From Heloderma charlesbogerti (lineage: Eukaryota; Chordata; Lepidosauria; Squamata; Helodermatidae), in assembly GCA_026122225.1 (NCBI GenBank), contig JANEZZ010000303.1, positions 565,501 to 629,500 on the forward strand: a DNA stretch of 64,000 nt, in the 5' to 3' direction. The stretch's first letter is position 1, and every line of letters starts with the position of its first letter. The translations under genes and the position numbers were made by a program. Shown here in pieces: positions 44,701 through 59,700 of the stretch. The notes under the pieces are model-generated. The model ran no database searches. It was not told the origin of the DNA and saw nothing but the letters and a program-made list of their open reading frames with translations.

Positions 44701-47700
44701 AAGTTAAATTCAGGTGGCAGTGTTAAGACATGCTGTTGTACAAAACTGACGATACTGAAATATCCGAAGGCACAGCATTCTCGAGTCAGAACATTCCCAA
44801 GACAAGGACTTTTGCACAAGTAAGGTGATGCCATTTACTAGACCTATGTTTAATGATGAAAAAGTGTGGAAACTCACAAGCTACACAGAACTCTTCACAT
44901 GAGAAGAGGTCAAGGTGTTTTAAAGAACAAGTAACATCAGAAAATAACACTGTACTTTTACAAATACATTTTTTTACTCTCTTCAGATGTATACAAATTG
45001 ACAATTCTGTTGAGAGCCCACTTACTTTTACACCATTAAAAATATCACCTGACAATTCTGAATTTCTTATTCTTTTGGACCAATACGTGAAGCCAGTCTC
45101 AGGAATCTTGATGCCATTGTTTAAAAAAAAATTATATATGTGCTTTTCCCCCTTCCTTGGATGCAGAAATCATGAGTATGGTGACCCACTTTTACCAATG
45201 AACCACAGCCTATTGCCATTAATTTAAGATGAAACTCTTCCACATCAAAAACAGCCACCTACAGCTCAGACCCCCATCTCATGTCTTCCCTTTCATGCCT
45301 CTTTGTGATCTGTCTGTCTGTCCTCTGCCACAACCCACAGCTGGTTCCTGTGGCCTTCCGGATCTTCATCCACCCTTTCCTGTCTGACCCTTCCTTTCTG
45401 TCTTACTATGAGGATTCAATAAAAGATGGAACATATTATGCATGTCTGCTCAGAAATAAGCCCACTGTGTTCAATGGGACTCACTCCCAATTAAGTGTGT
45501 ATAAGAGTGCAGCATCAATCTTTCATCTACCAGAGACTTCAGATTATTTCTTTTTAAAAAGCAAAGCAAATTGTTTTTAGATACAAGATACTGACAGAAG
45601 TTTTAGGGCAGTTTACTCACGCATCTCTCAGGTCTTCAGGAACATCTACTGCACACTTGAAGAATGTGTTCTTGTTAACAGATTTATTTTGATTCACGGG
45701 CCGAAGTCGTTCAAATGTGACTATTTCATTATAAGTGGCATCGCAGGCAGCATACTCAATGACATAGAACTGAGGAGGGATGAGGGTTTTTTAATTGTTT
45801 CTCAAAATTGTAAGTGAAAAGTTGTTTTTAAAGACCAGTAAATTATTTTAACCAAGAACGTGCAGAAATAATCACAACAGCACTTAAGTCTCACTCCCCC
45901 TCAACACATCTATCTGAGCACTATTGTTCTTTGTTTATTATGTTTTATCACACCCCTCTTCCACAGAGCTCAGAGTACCACACATCATAATACCACCCCC
46001 ATCATGGGATGCAAGTTAGGCTGAGAGTGACTGACCCAAGACCACTCAGTGGAATTCATAGCTGGGGATTTGAACCCAGGTCTTCCTAATCTGACACTAA
46101 CTACTACACCATAATGGCTCTTGTTAGGCTCGCCTGTTACACTACATGGGAAATAGGAACCTATAATACATGTTTTCTGTGGGATTTTTGAACCTCTAGA
46201 TATAAAGGAATAGAATATACAAAGTTTATTTCCCTAAAGAATACATTATAGTGAAAACAGGTATGACACAATTTAGGGTCATATAACATTAAGAAGTGGA
46301 TTATTACAATAACTAAAGACTGAAAAATAATATGCATCTGGAGGGAAATTAAGATTTGAATCATTTTTTCCTCTGCACCTCCCTCTCCCAGGCAACTAAG
46401 CTTTAGCAATTTCACACCAAAGAATCTCCATCCTGTTCCATCTTGGGGGGCGGGGTGGGGTGGGTGGAAGAGGTTACTAAACTTCTGGAGTTTAAATTGC
46501 GAGTGCTTCTTTTGTACTACAAGACATTGCACACAAGTTTAATGCTTTCCTTAGATATGGCTTCATAATGAACTGTGCCTGCAATTCCCACATTTTACTC
46601 CCTACTTACCTCCCCTTTCATCATTCGAACTTTTGCTAGCCACCATCCACAAGGCTCTTGGTCATTTGCTCTTGAGTAAACCTGTAAGTACAACATAGTT
46701 AAATCATCTTGATTTGAACATGTTTAAACCAAGCACTCTAGTACAACTCCCATTCACTCTAGTTAGGTTTGATGCAGAAATACCTAAACGATTATGCCTA
46801 CTGACACTTGAATTCTCTGTGGGAGAGTTCAGATGATCCTGCCTCAGCTTAATAAGCCGAGATATGAACAAGCCTTTCAGCAGAGCACACAGCCCCTTCA
46901 CTCCTTGAGTAAATGTACAGGAGGAGACACATGGATGTAGATCATAACTGGTTTATGGTAAATAATTGTAAGATACAGGCACTGTAACACTGACTATAAT
47001 GACAAGACTATTTAAAAAACCTCCAGTAAACATTACTAACAGAAAAAGCTACCTGATACGTAAAAGAAATACTTCCAAATGTTATGTTTAAAAGGAAAAA
47101 TAATTTAGAGAATACAATCCCATATCTCCAGCTCTAGGACTAAAGAATAAAGGATTTATAATTGACCCATACTTAGGTCAATTTATGTTTCTTACCAAGG
47201 GTGATTACTTAAGTTGTGGAGACAAAGATCAATTTAAACAAAATGACAATGGTAATTTTACTTTGTTTTATAAATTTTAAGAACTGAAAACTATTTAGCA
47301 AAGAAAAGAGATAGAAAACAACTTAGAAATAAACAACTGCCAGGCTTGCTAACAAACTACAGGCACAACCCAATCTAGACTACACATGGGTGCTTAAGTG
47401 CATGCTTGTGTACAAGTTGCTGCATGGTGAACATCATGGGGCAGTGTGAGCAGGTAAGGATGAATTGCTGCATTAATAATGTTGATAATTATCCTCCATG
47501 GAAGAGGCTTTTGATAAGACAGATCCAAGTGAGGCTATCTTTTGTGAACTACTTTTTCTTGGCTGAGGCAAGTGCCTCTCTGTAAGGGCATATGGACCTA
47601 CCAGTGAATTTGACCAAACCAACGTAAGCAGATCTTAAGTGTTTATGTGATTGCAGTGTTAGTATTCAATATGAACCATTCATTAGGAATACATATTCAA

Positions 47701-50700
47701 AATACTGGATACTTTTCCATTTGTATAGCCTGAGGATGTGGACAGGATCCTTGAAGAGGCGAGCCCTGCCACGTGTGTGCTGGAATCTTGGAGCCTTTTC
47801 TGGCTTTGAAAAGCGCGCGGTGGGGGGGGGTACGCACACTGGCAGAACAGATAATGTTAGTGGTGAACACCTCTTTATGGCAAAGTATAATTCTGTCCTG
47901 CCTAAAAGAAGAAGTAGCAAGACCTCTGCTTAAAAATCCTTCCTGAGCCCCTGCCCATATTGTGTAATTTTCAGCCAGTCTCCAATATTCCATTCTTCAG
48001 CAAGGTGCTGGAGCATGTGGTGGCTTTCTCAGCTCCAGGGGTTTCTGGATGAGATAGATTTCCTAGACCCATTTCTTGCTTCAAGCCTGATTATGGAACA
48101 GAGACTGTTTTGTTCACCTTGGTGGACGAATTGGGCAGAGGGAGTGGTTGGTTCTGCTGGACCTCACAGTGACTTTCAATACCATTGACCATGGTATCCT
48201 TCTGAGGTGTTTGAGACTGGGAAGCACTGTTGCATCGTGGTTCCAGTCCTTCTTACGAGGGGGTGGGGGCGATTTCAGAAGGTAGTGCTGGGTGATTCCT
48301 GTTCAACGTCATAGCAATTGGTTTGTGGTATCCCCCAGAGTTCCACTTTGTCCCCCATGTTATTTAAGATTATACATGAAACTGCAGGGAGAGGTTGTCT
48401 GAAGTTTTGGGGTTCGGTGTCAGCGTATGCTGATAACTCTCAACTCTATCTCTCCTATCTAAACCAAAGGAAGCAGTTCTACTTCTAAGTTGGTGTCTGA
48501 TGTTGGTAATGGAATGGACAAGGGAAAACAAATTGAAGCTTAATCCAAACAAGACAGAGGTGCACCTGGTTAGTCAAAAGGCAGATTAGAGAATAGAGAC
48601 TCAACCTGTGCTGGATGGGGTTACGCTCCCCCTGAAGGCTTAGGCTTGTAGTTTGGGTGAACTCCTGAATTCAGCCCAGAACGTGGATACCCAGGTTTTG
48701 GTGGTGACCAGGAGTGTGTTCCCAGAGCCAAGGGTAGTGCACCAACTGCACGCATTCCTAGCGGTGTCCGATCTGGCCATGGTCAAGCATGCCTTCGTTA
48801 CGTCCTGTTTGGACTACTGTAACATGCTCTATGTGGGGCTCTTTGAAAATGTAATTGGAAACTTCAGCTGATCCAGAATGCTGCAGCCAGACCATTGACC
48901 AAGGCCAGTTACAGGGAGCACATGACACCTTTGTTTCAACAGTTTCACTGGCGATCTGTCTGTTCTCAAAATTTTTTTAAATTTTCTGTCCCACCTTTCA
49001 ACCCCCAAAATAGTGCTCAAAGTAGCAAACAATAAAATCCAGATTTTAAAAAAGTAATTAAAACATAGACAAATATAAAAGCACAACAAATGAAATACAC
49101 CAACCAATTAAAACCCCCTTCTGCAATAGACCAGCTTATATGCCAAGGCTCTGCCGGAATAAAAATGTCATTGACTGGTGGCAAAAGGACAACAGAGAGG
49201 GAACCAAGCTAGCCTCCTTTGGCAGGAAGTTCCAAAGCCTGGGAGCAGCCACCGAAAATGCCTTCTCTCACATCCTCAAACATGCCACTGATGGTGGTGG
49301 TACCAAGAGAAGGGCCTCCCCGGTAATCTTAAAACCTGGGCAGGCCCGTATGTGATAAGGCAGTCTTTCATATAGCCAGGCCCCAAGCCATACGGGCCTT
49401 CATATGTCATAACCAGCACTTTGAGTTGTGCCTGGAAACAAAAATAAAATTCTGAGCATAAAAGAATCGTTATAAAGAGTATGGGCTGAATCAGGCCAAA
49501 CCTGTTCCCAATTCCACCATACTCATAGCAGATAGCAAAAGCACACCTGCATTCTCACCCAATGTGCCTATCCTGACCCCAATGTCCCTGGATATCTACT
49601 CAAGGGTATAACATTCACATAGGGGCTGTACATCTAAAATCCAGAGCACATGGGCACACATTGCCTGGACAATTACCAGATTTTATCAGAGATATTAACC
49701 ATATAATATGGACCTGTGCATACTGGATTTTACAAGTGCAGGTTCAGTTTCAACATTATACCCCCACATGAATGTCTGAGGATGCTGAAGAAAGAGCATA
49801 TGTACCAGATGAAAAGATGTGCTCTTGGTCCCACCACCTATATGGTCTCAATCAGGGACAGGTATTGTCCAATCCAGTCGATTGTAAGCACCTCGAAAAC
49901 ATAAAGGGATTACTTGAAGCCAACATGGATTTGTCAAGAACAAATCCTGCCAGACAAATCGGATCTCATTTTTTGATCACTTAACCGCCCTTGTGGACTG
50001 TGGGAATGCTGTGGCCATAATATATCTCAACTTCAGCAAAGCTTTTGACAAAGTGCCCCATGATATCCTGATGAGCAAACTAGCTCAAAGGGGGCTAGAT
50101 GAAACAACTATCAGGTGGACCTACAGTTGGCTACAGAATTGGACCCAAAGAGTGCTTATCAATGGGATCTTCTCAAACTGGGGAGAAGTAACGAGCGGGG
50201 TACCACAGGGCTCAGTCCTGGGTCCAGGCCCCTTCCACATTTTTATTAATGACTTGGAGGAGGAAGTGCAGGGAATGCTTATCAAATCTGCAGATGACAC
50301 AAAATTAGGTGGGATAGCTAATACCCTAGAAGACTGAAACAAAATTCAAAGTGATCTTGATAGGCTGGAGTGCTGGGCTAAAAACAACAGAATGACATTT
50401 AATAAGGATAAATGCCAAGTTCTGCACCTAGGAAAAAGAAACCAAATGCACAGTTACAAGACGGGGGATACTTGGCTCAACAGTACTACAAGCGAGAAGG
50501 ATCTTGGAATTGTTGATCACAAATTGAATATAAGCCAACAATGTGATGTGGCTGCAAAAAAGGTAAAGGCTATTTTGGGCTGCATTAATAGTACAGCTTC
50601 TAAATCACGTGAAGTGCTAGTTCCCCTCTACTCAGCACTGATTAGGCCTCATCTGGAGTACTGTGTCCAGTTCTGGGCACCGCACTTTAAGAAGGATGCA

Positions 50701-53700
50701 GACAAGCTGGAAAAAGTTCAGAGGAGGGCAACAAAGATGATCAGGGAACTGGAAACAAAGCCCTATGAGGAGAGACTGAAAGAACTAGGCATGTTTAGCC
50801 TCGAGAAGACTGAGGGGAGATAGGATAGCACTCTTCGAGTACTTGAAAGGCTGTCACAGAGAGGAAGGCCAGGCTCTCTTCTCCATCATCAGGGAGTGCA
50901 GGGCATGGAATAATGGGCTCAAGTTATAGGAAGCCAGATTCTGGCTGAACATCAGGAAAAACCTGACTGTTAGAGCAGTATGACAATGGAACCAATTCCC
51001 CAGGGAGGTGGTGGGCTCTCCTACATTGGAGGCATTCAAGACGAAGCTGGACAGCCATCTGTGAGGGATGCTCTGACTTGGATTCCTGCATTGAGCAGGG
51101 GGTTGGACTCGATGGTCTTATAGGCCCCTTCCAACCCTAGTCTCCTATGATTCTATGACTCTAATATTGAATTGGCAGGCTATATGCAAGAAACATTTTA
51201 AAAAGCAACTATTTTAATATTAAATTATTTCCCTTTATATATTGAAAGAGGTATAGAAATAAAATAACATGCCAGTTATTTAAATTCATACAGAACAAAT
51301 ATGGCTAAATATATGGGTTCTTCCTCCTAAAGGTATGTGATAATTTTAATAAGCGATCACATTTAGAGATATATGGAGGACTACCTTTTAACTTAATACA
51401 AATACGAATTCTAAAGTACACATTACTTGTACAAAAACAAATGGTTGTTTCTCAAGGATATATGTTTATCTTCTATAGTGGTACCATGGTCAAATTTGTT
51501 TTACTGACTGATTTTCATTAAGTAGCTTAAAGATCCCCTGCTGGGTAAGAGCACAGGGCAGATTCTTGTTGTTGTTCAGTCGTTAAGTCGTGTCCGACTC
51601 TTCATGACCCCATGGACCATAGCACGCTAGGCCTTCCTGTCCTCCACTCTCTCCCGGAGTGTGCTCAAGTCCATATTAATTGCATCGGTGATGCTGTCTA
51701 GCCATCTCATCCTCTGCTGTCCCCCTTCTCCTTTTGCCTTCAGTCTTTCCCAGCATCAGGGTCTTTTCCAGTGACTTTTCTCTTCGCATTAGGTGGCCAA
51801 AATATTGGAGCTTCAGTTTCAGTATCTGTCCTTCCAATGAGCACTCAGGGTTGATTTCCTTTAGGATGGACTGATTTGACATCCTTGCAGTCCAGGGGAC
51901 TCGTAAGAGTCTTCTCCAGCACCACAGGTCGAAAGCATCAATTCTTCGGCGCTCAGCCTTCCTTATAGTCCAGCTCTCACAGCCATACATTACTACTGGG
52001 AAAACCATAGGTTTGATTATACGGACCTTTGTCAGGAGAGTGATGTCTCTGCTTCTTACTATGCTGTCTAGGTTTGCCATAGCTTTCCTCCCAAGGAGCA
52101 AGCGTCTTTTAATTTCATGGCTACAGTCACCGTCTGCGGTGATCTTGGCAGATTCTAGATCAATGCTATTACTGTTTGTGACTCAGTACTCTTTTGCATT
52201 GGGATTTTCCCATCTAGTGTAATTAAACAACAGTTTCTATACATACATTGCTGTAAGAAACTGGACAAAACTCAATTGTTACATTTAGGAAAGCTGTTAA
52301 AATTAAAATGGAAAAATTACATCTTAATTCTGATCAACCTTAAAGAAAACTGGAACCCTACAATTTAGTCTCTCCACCATGTATGTACACACACACAGAC
52401 CTACAGCAGACAGGTGAATATAGCATGGAAGTAATACACACCAGATATTTTAAAAAATCTAACACTACTAAGACATAACAAATTTTGGCATGCAAATCCA
52501 GATCCACACCAGTTATTAATAATACATATTCCATTTTCCAATCTATTTAAATCAGGTTGTTATAGCCACCTTGAGTGCCATTTTTTCGTAAAAAGGAAGG
52601 GTACAAGATAGATAGACAGACATGGTAGAAATACCAAGCAGTTTACTCTGTCAAGGACAATAATTTAAAGAATAGTACAAATCTAAAGTACTATACATTG
52701 TTCACCATTACTAAACACTTAAACCTGTGCACAAATTATAGGTGGTAAGACAATAATACTCTCTCTTTCTCCATTCACTTTATTTACAGCATTCTTTTCT
52801 ACTGCCCCCTCTACACTGGTGTTGACAGTTTCCAATACATTTCTGCAATTACTGCATACAGGGTTCAGAAAATGGTCCTATGATTATGATGCACTCTTAA
52901 AACTAAACAGGCCTGAAGTGGTTATTGACTGGAGACTAGCTGGCAGCTCCATCTAAGCTGCTCTGAATTCCCAAAGGAATGCAATAAATAAATAAATGTA
53001 ATAAATAAATCAGGTAATTCTTTTTTACTATAAGAAAACAAGACTTGTGAAAACAGATTTATCCAATTTAAATATTAGCATAGAGGCGGCTTGGTAGGAT
53101 GGTGAGGGGTCTGGAATCCAAGTCCCATGAGGAACAGTTAAAATAACTGGGTATATTTAACTGGTAGAAGAGAAGAATAGGGGGACATGATAGGGGTCTT
53201 AAAATATCTGAAGGGCTGTCATGAAGAAGGTGAAGCAATTTTGTTTTCTGCTGCCCCAGAGGGCAGAACTAGAGCTAATGGGTAGAAATTGCAAGGAAGA
53301 AGTTTTTAACTAAATATTAGAAGAAACATCATAGCATGCACAGTTTGACAGTGAAACATACTGCCTTGGGTGGTAGCAGGTTCTCTTTCACTGGAGATAT
53401 TTAAGCAGAGCTGGACAGCCATTTGTCAGGGATGCTGAAGTTACATTTTGTTGTTTATTCAGTCAGTCGCTTCGGACTCTTCATGACTTCATGGACCAGC
53501 CCACACCAGAGCTTCCTGTTGGCCGTCACCACCCCCAGCTCCCCCAAGGTCGAGCCTGTCACCCCCAGAATATCATCCATCCACCTTGCCCTTGGTCGGC
53601 CCCTCTTCCTTTTGCCTTCCACTTTCCCTAGCATCAGCATCTTCTCCAGGGTATCCTGTCTTCTCATGATGTGGCCAAAGTACTTCAGTTTTGCCTTTCA

Positions 53701-56700
53701 TATCATTCCCTCAAGTGAGTAGTCTGGCTTTATTTCCTGGAGTATGGACTGGTTTGATCTTCTTGCAGTCCAAGGCACTCTCAGAATTTTCCTCCAGCAC
53801 CACAGTTCAAAAGCATCTATCTTTCAGTGCTCAGCCTTCCTTATGGTCCAGCTCTCACAGCCGTAGGTTACCACAGGGAATACCATTGCTTGAACTATGC
53901 GGACCTTTGTTGTCAGTGTGATGTCTCTGCTCTTCACTATTTTATCCAGATTTGTCATTGCTCTCCTCCCAAGAAGTAAACGTCTTCTGATTTCCTGGCT
54001 GCAGTCAGCATCTGCAGTAATCTTTGCGCCTAGAAGACAAAGTCTGTCACTGCCTCCACATTTTCTCCCTCTATTTGCCAGTTCTCAATCAAGCTGGTTG
54101 CCATAATCTTAGGGTTTTTGAGGTTTAACTGCAACCCAGCTTCTGGCTAACCTCTGGAATGTTGCATTTAATTGGGCATATCTTCCCCTACCACTGTTGC
54201 CTTTTGCTTTCCTTCTTTCTTGGGCTGCTTCCAGTGTCTCAGCAGACAGCCATCTTGCCTTCTTGATTTTCTTTTCCTTTGCGATGTTTTTTGTTGCTGC
54301 CTCCTGAACAATGTTGCGAACTTCTGTCCATAGTTCTTCTGGGACCCTATCTACTAAATCTAGTCCCTTAAATCTATTCTTCACCTTCACTGCATATTCA
54401 TGAGGAATATTAGTGAGCTCATATCTAACTGATCTGTGGGTCTTCCCTATTCTCTTTAGTCTGATTCTAAATTGTGCAATAAGTAGTTTGTGATCTGAAC
54501 TACAATCAGCTCCAGGTCTTGTTTTTACCGACTGCATAGATGTCCGCCACCTTTGGCTACAAAGGATGTAGTCAATCTGATTTCGCTATCGACCGTCTGG
54601 TGAAGTCCATGTATAAAGTCGTCTCTTAGGTTGTTGGAAGAGAGTGTTTGTTATGCACAGTGAGTTGTCTTGGCAAAATTCTATCAGCCTATGTCCTGCT
54701 TCATTTTGTTCTCCCAGACCATGCTTGCCTGTAATTCCAGGTGTCGTTTGACTACCCACCTTAGCATTCCAGTCTCCTGTAAGGAAAATAACATCTTTTT
54801 TTGGTGTACTATCCAGTAGGTGCTGCAGATCCTCATAGAACTGATCTATGTCTGCTTCTTCAGCATCTGTGGTTTGGGGCGTATATTTGGATCACTGTGA
54901 TGTTAAATGGCTTACCCTGAATTCGAACTGAGATCATTCTGTCATTTTTTGGATTGTATCCAAGCACTGCTTTAGCCACTTGATTATTAATTATGAAGGC
55001 TACTCCATTTCTTCTGTGGTCCTCTTGTCCACAGTAGTAGATCTGGTGTTCATCTGATGTGCAGTGGCCCATTCTAGTCCATTTCAGTTCACTGACACCC
55101 AAAATGTCTATATTTAATCTTGACATCTCCCCAATAACCACATCCAATTTGCCCTGGCTCATAGATCTTACATTCCAGGTTCCTATGGTGTGTTGATCTT
55201 TAGAACATCGGATTCGTCGTTCACCACCACCACCATCAGCTGCTAGCCGTCCTTTCGGCTTTGAGCTAGCTGCATCGTCACATCTGGGGCTAGTTGAACT
55301 TATCCTCTGTTCCTCCCCAGTAGCATTTTGACCATCTTCCGACCCGGGAGTCCCATCTTCCGATGGTATACCAACATATCTCTGGTTGTACTGATCCATT
55401 TAGTTTTCATGGCAAGAATACTGGGGTGGGTTGCCGTTTCCTTCCCCAGGGATCGAATATAGTCTGACCTCTCTGCCATGACCTTCCTGTCTTGGGTGTC
55501 CCTTCACGGTTTAGCTCATGACGTCATTGAGGTGCTCAAGCTCCAGCACCACAACAAGGTAACGATCTCCTTTGCTGAAGAAAGTCACATTAACCATTGC
55601 AGATTCTGTACTGAGCAGCGGGTTGGACTAGATGACTGTTGAAATCAATTCCAACTCTATGATTCTATGCCCCAGATTCAAGTTAGCATAAGAATATTCC
55701 ACATGTGCACTTGAATAAAGTTAATCCGTGTCCTTATTTTAAGTTTCAACATAAAAATCTTAAATTCTAGAACTGCATGATACATATCAGAAACATTAAC
55801 ATCCCATTTTCATCATTGATAACTAAAATATGACTTTTAATTAATAAGAATTGAAGGAATCCATCTCTCCAACTGTGCTGAGTTTTCACTAGTGTTATCC
55901 AGGGGGAACAGGGAAGACAGAAACTCCACATATGAACTGCAGCACTTATCTGATGAGCAGCTCCAGATATTAGAGCCATAGTGGGGATCAATAGCTTACA
56001 TGGAGAGCACCGTCAACTTGGTAATCATAATATGCAGACTGGCTCTAAATATACTTTGTGTTACTGGAAGAGACACTACTTCTATTTAATAAATTGTCAG
56101 GGCACTGCTCCTGTGAAATTCCTACTGTTTTCAACATGGTTGATTAAGGTAGCAGCTTGGTTAATAGCACCGCTAAAGGCAAGCGCATATGTCTCGGCCC
56201 ATAACGCTTCCAGAAGATACACTTCAACATAAGGAAAAGAAATATTTGGATGAACTCACCTCCACTTCGTCTCCTTCACCAATTTCCTTCTTAATATCAG
56301 GTGGTGGGGGTAATCTTACTTCATTGAAGGGAACCTGGCGTTCTGGTTGCCAACTAAAAGATGAATACGTATTTCAAATTGTCAGCATCAATAAGAAAAG
56401 GTAACAGTAATCCACTGTTACAATCATATTTAAATTATACATTTAGATATGAAAACTGGACACAAATGGAATACTGTCAACTTCAATATTAAACAGAGAA
56501 CCCCATTATCAGCTATGCAAGTAAATACACAAACATGAGTAGCCCATAACATTTTACTAGACTGCCTCTCCTCACACAGTTATGTTAACCATGTTAATCA
56601 ATGGCCCAGTTCAGTTTATCACCTTAACCATAGCTGAGTGTTTGGGAATGAACTATGGTAAGCCTTGAGATCATGCGCTCTCCCTTCCTCTTACCCACTG

Positions 56701-59700
56701 CATATGAGAGGACACTTCTCCTTTCACCTTAGAACAAACCACAGCTCCCTAATACGTATGAATTTAGATTATTAAAGGTATTCTAATGCACCCGACATCC
56801 AAGGATATTTGGGCAGTATAGAAGAGGCATAAAAACCAAAATAAGCCACAATACAGGACAAAAATAAAATATCACAATAAAAACAAAAGCATAAAAACAG
56901 CAGAGCAAACTAACCAAATCAGCATAATACTTTAAAATGCCTAGGTAAATAAGTTTTAACTTGGCGCTGAAATGACAGCAGTACCAGTCAAGCTTCAATG
57001 AGAAAAGGCACTCCAGAAATGGCACGCCACCAGAGAAGGCCCTCTACTTAAGTTTTACACAGTAAGCTTCCCTTGGCAAAGGAACCCCAAGAAGAACTTG
57101 GGGTTCTGAAGATAATATGACACAGACAGGTTTGGTTGCTCTAACCAAAGTGCAGTAACAAAATAGGATTTGAAGGTAAGTGTAACACACATACAGACTG
57201 TTTTAGGTGTTCAGATATTTAAATAAATCAGCATGAGCTTTTGTGGGTTACAACCCACTTCATCAGACGCTTTAAGTGGAACTGGAGGCTTTGGATAGGT
57301 TTGCACGTCACTTTAAGCAATGCCGGTTTATACAGTAGCTTATTTTCCAAATAAGCTACTGTGATCCCTCACACAATCAGACAAATAAGTTACGCAGAGC
57401 AGATTATTCCCCCACCCCCCGCCTCTTCTCCCTCTGCAGTCCTCCCACCTGGCCAGGATGGTTTTCCAGCTTCCTTTGTGCGGGATACATTCCCTGCAGA
57501 CCCTTGCGCTGCAGCTATGTCATGTTCCTCTCTCCGATTGGCCGGCTGTGCACTAGGGGGCATCTTCTTCTGTCTTTGCCTTGTTGCCACTGATCGCACC
57601 CCAGCGTCAATCCTTACCTGCTTCTGAGCACCTCCACTGTAAACAGTGGTACTCTCCACCTCTCCTCACACTGTCCTTTCCCCTGCTCACCAGCAACAAA
57701 AAGGGGGTGGCAGCTCTAAACCCTTGGAAGTTTGCAGGAACAGGACAAAATTTCATAAATAGGTTCCCCTCGTAAGGAGGCACCCAATGCACAACCCAAA
57801 CCCAGAATGATTACAAACATGTGCAAGTGAAAACATCTTTGCACCAAAAAGGGGGTGGCAGCTCTAAACCCTTGGAAGTTTGCAGGAATGGGTCAAAATT
57901 TCATGCACAGGTTCCCATCATGGGGAGACACCTGAGGCAAAACTAACCCCCAGCATGGCTATGCCTCTCCGTGGGAAACATGGGGGGTCGATACTTTGGA
58001 AGTTTGCAGAGTGAACCGCCGAGTGAGGGGTGAGGGCAGAGATGGGCAGAGAGCACAATATATTGCCAGGCAGATCTTGGAAACAGAGATCACCCAAGAG
58101 GAGCAGAGAGGTGGCAGCGGTTCTGACCGCTCATCAGGAGACTCTGTAGGCGATCTGTTTAAACCACTCTGAATCACCAGTTGACACAATAGGCCATTAT
58201 AAGTTAAAATAAACCTCACTGCAGATGGTGCTTATCAGAGTGGCTTATTGGGTTAAATAAATGACTGTGGTTGGGAGAAACCACTCGCAGATGACACGAT
58301 AAACCATAATGGCTAAATCAGAAAAATAAACCATTGTGGCTTAAATCGTGTCATGCAAACCCAGTCACTAAGTTTGAAAAGACAGTTAAATAGGTAGATC
58401 TGCAGCAGGCATTCCATTTTCTTAAAGCAACAGTTACAAACCACAAAGTGGCCTAAGAGTCTTTATAATGTTCACAGAAACCATAGTCCCTACCGAGTCC
58501 CTGATTAATACAATCAAATTTCTCTATCATCTTATGCCTAATGTTTGATTTGTGCCCATTTGATCTTTGTCTTAAAAGATAATCCTGTCTGGCCAAAGTA
58601 AGTGGCTTTTGGGCACTTGATACAGGAGATTGTCAAATGTTGCATATTTGAATTGAATGTTGTATATCTGACTTCAAGTATAACAACATCAATAAGCCTG
58701 TCATTGAACAATTTAACCTCCCTGGATAAACCATCCAAGACCTCAGGGTGACAATTCTAAAGAAACTGAAAGCATGGGCTTGCTTGGAACATGAGACTGC
58801 AGAACAAGAGACAAAGCAATTTGACTGTTTTAAATTAGGGACTCAATAGGGACTATGGTTTCTATGTACATTATAAAGACTCTCAAGTGCACTTTGTGGT
58901 TTATAATTGTTGGTTTAAAAGAATGGTATGCTTGCTGCAGATCTACCTGTTTAACTGTCTTTTAAGAATGAAAGCCTCCAGTTCCACTTATACCATCCGA
59001 TGAAGTGGGTTGTAAACCACGAAAGCTCATGCTAATTTATTTAAAAAATCTGAACAACTAAAATAATCTATGGGCGGGTCCACACGTCACACTAAGCCAC
59101 CCTGAGAATATGCCACCATAGGCTGGTTGTTCATTTACTAACCTGACAGACAATCTGGTTCTGTGGCTTGCTGCAGCTCATTCCCACCCTCAGTCCTCCC
59201 GCCACATCCCAGAATGCATCCCAGATGCCTTTGCGGCAGAACTCCTCATTTCCTGTCCCTACATCAGCACCCTTTCTGCAACTGTTCTGCTGGGGTTGCC
59301 AGCTGCCAAGGGAAACTTCCCGCCCCACTCCACCCCGCATCAGACGGCCAAATACAGTTTTCTGAACTTTTATGAACGCAGTAACATGTTTGGAATTTTT
59401 TTCCAGGGTCTTGAGCCCCTACAGCTCCTTCTCTTCTGTAGCTGCCAGCCTCTTTCAGCTTTCCCCACCCCTGCAGCGCATCAGATCGTAAAAAGGAAAT
59501 AATTTTCCCAACTGTTACGAACATGGGAACACATTCACAAACTTTTTTCAGGGTCTTGTGCTCTTGCAGGAGCCCAAGACTGCCTGTCCACTATTTAGCC
59601 AGACATGCCCATATCCCCATCTTGTCAATGTCCTCCACTTCAGCACTTCCCTTCCTAGCAAATACCTTTGTTTTAAAAAAAGGTTGCTTTTATGTTATAC

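Noticed and set aside
46060..46090. tRNA-like B-box as a tRNA gene
   Set aside because: No cloverleaf or acceptor stem can be drawn, and the surrounding sequence is a SINE body and tail.
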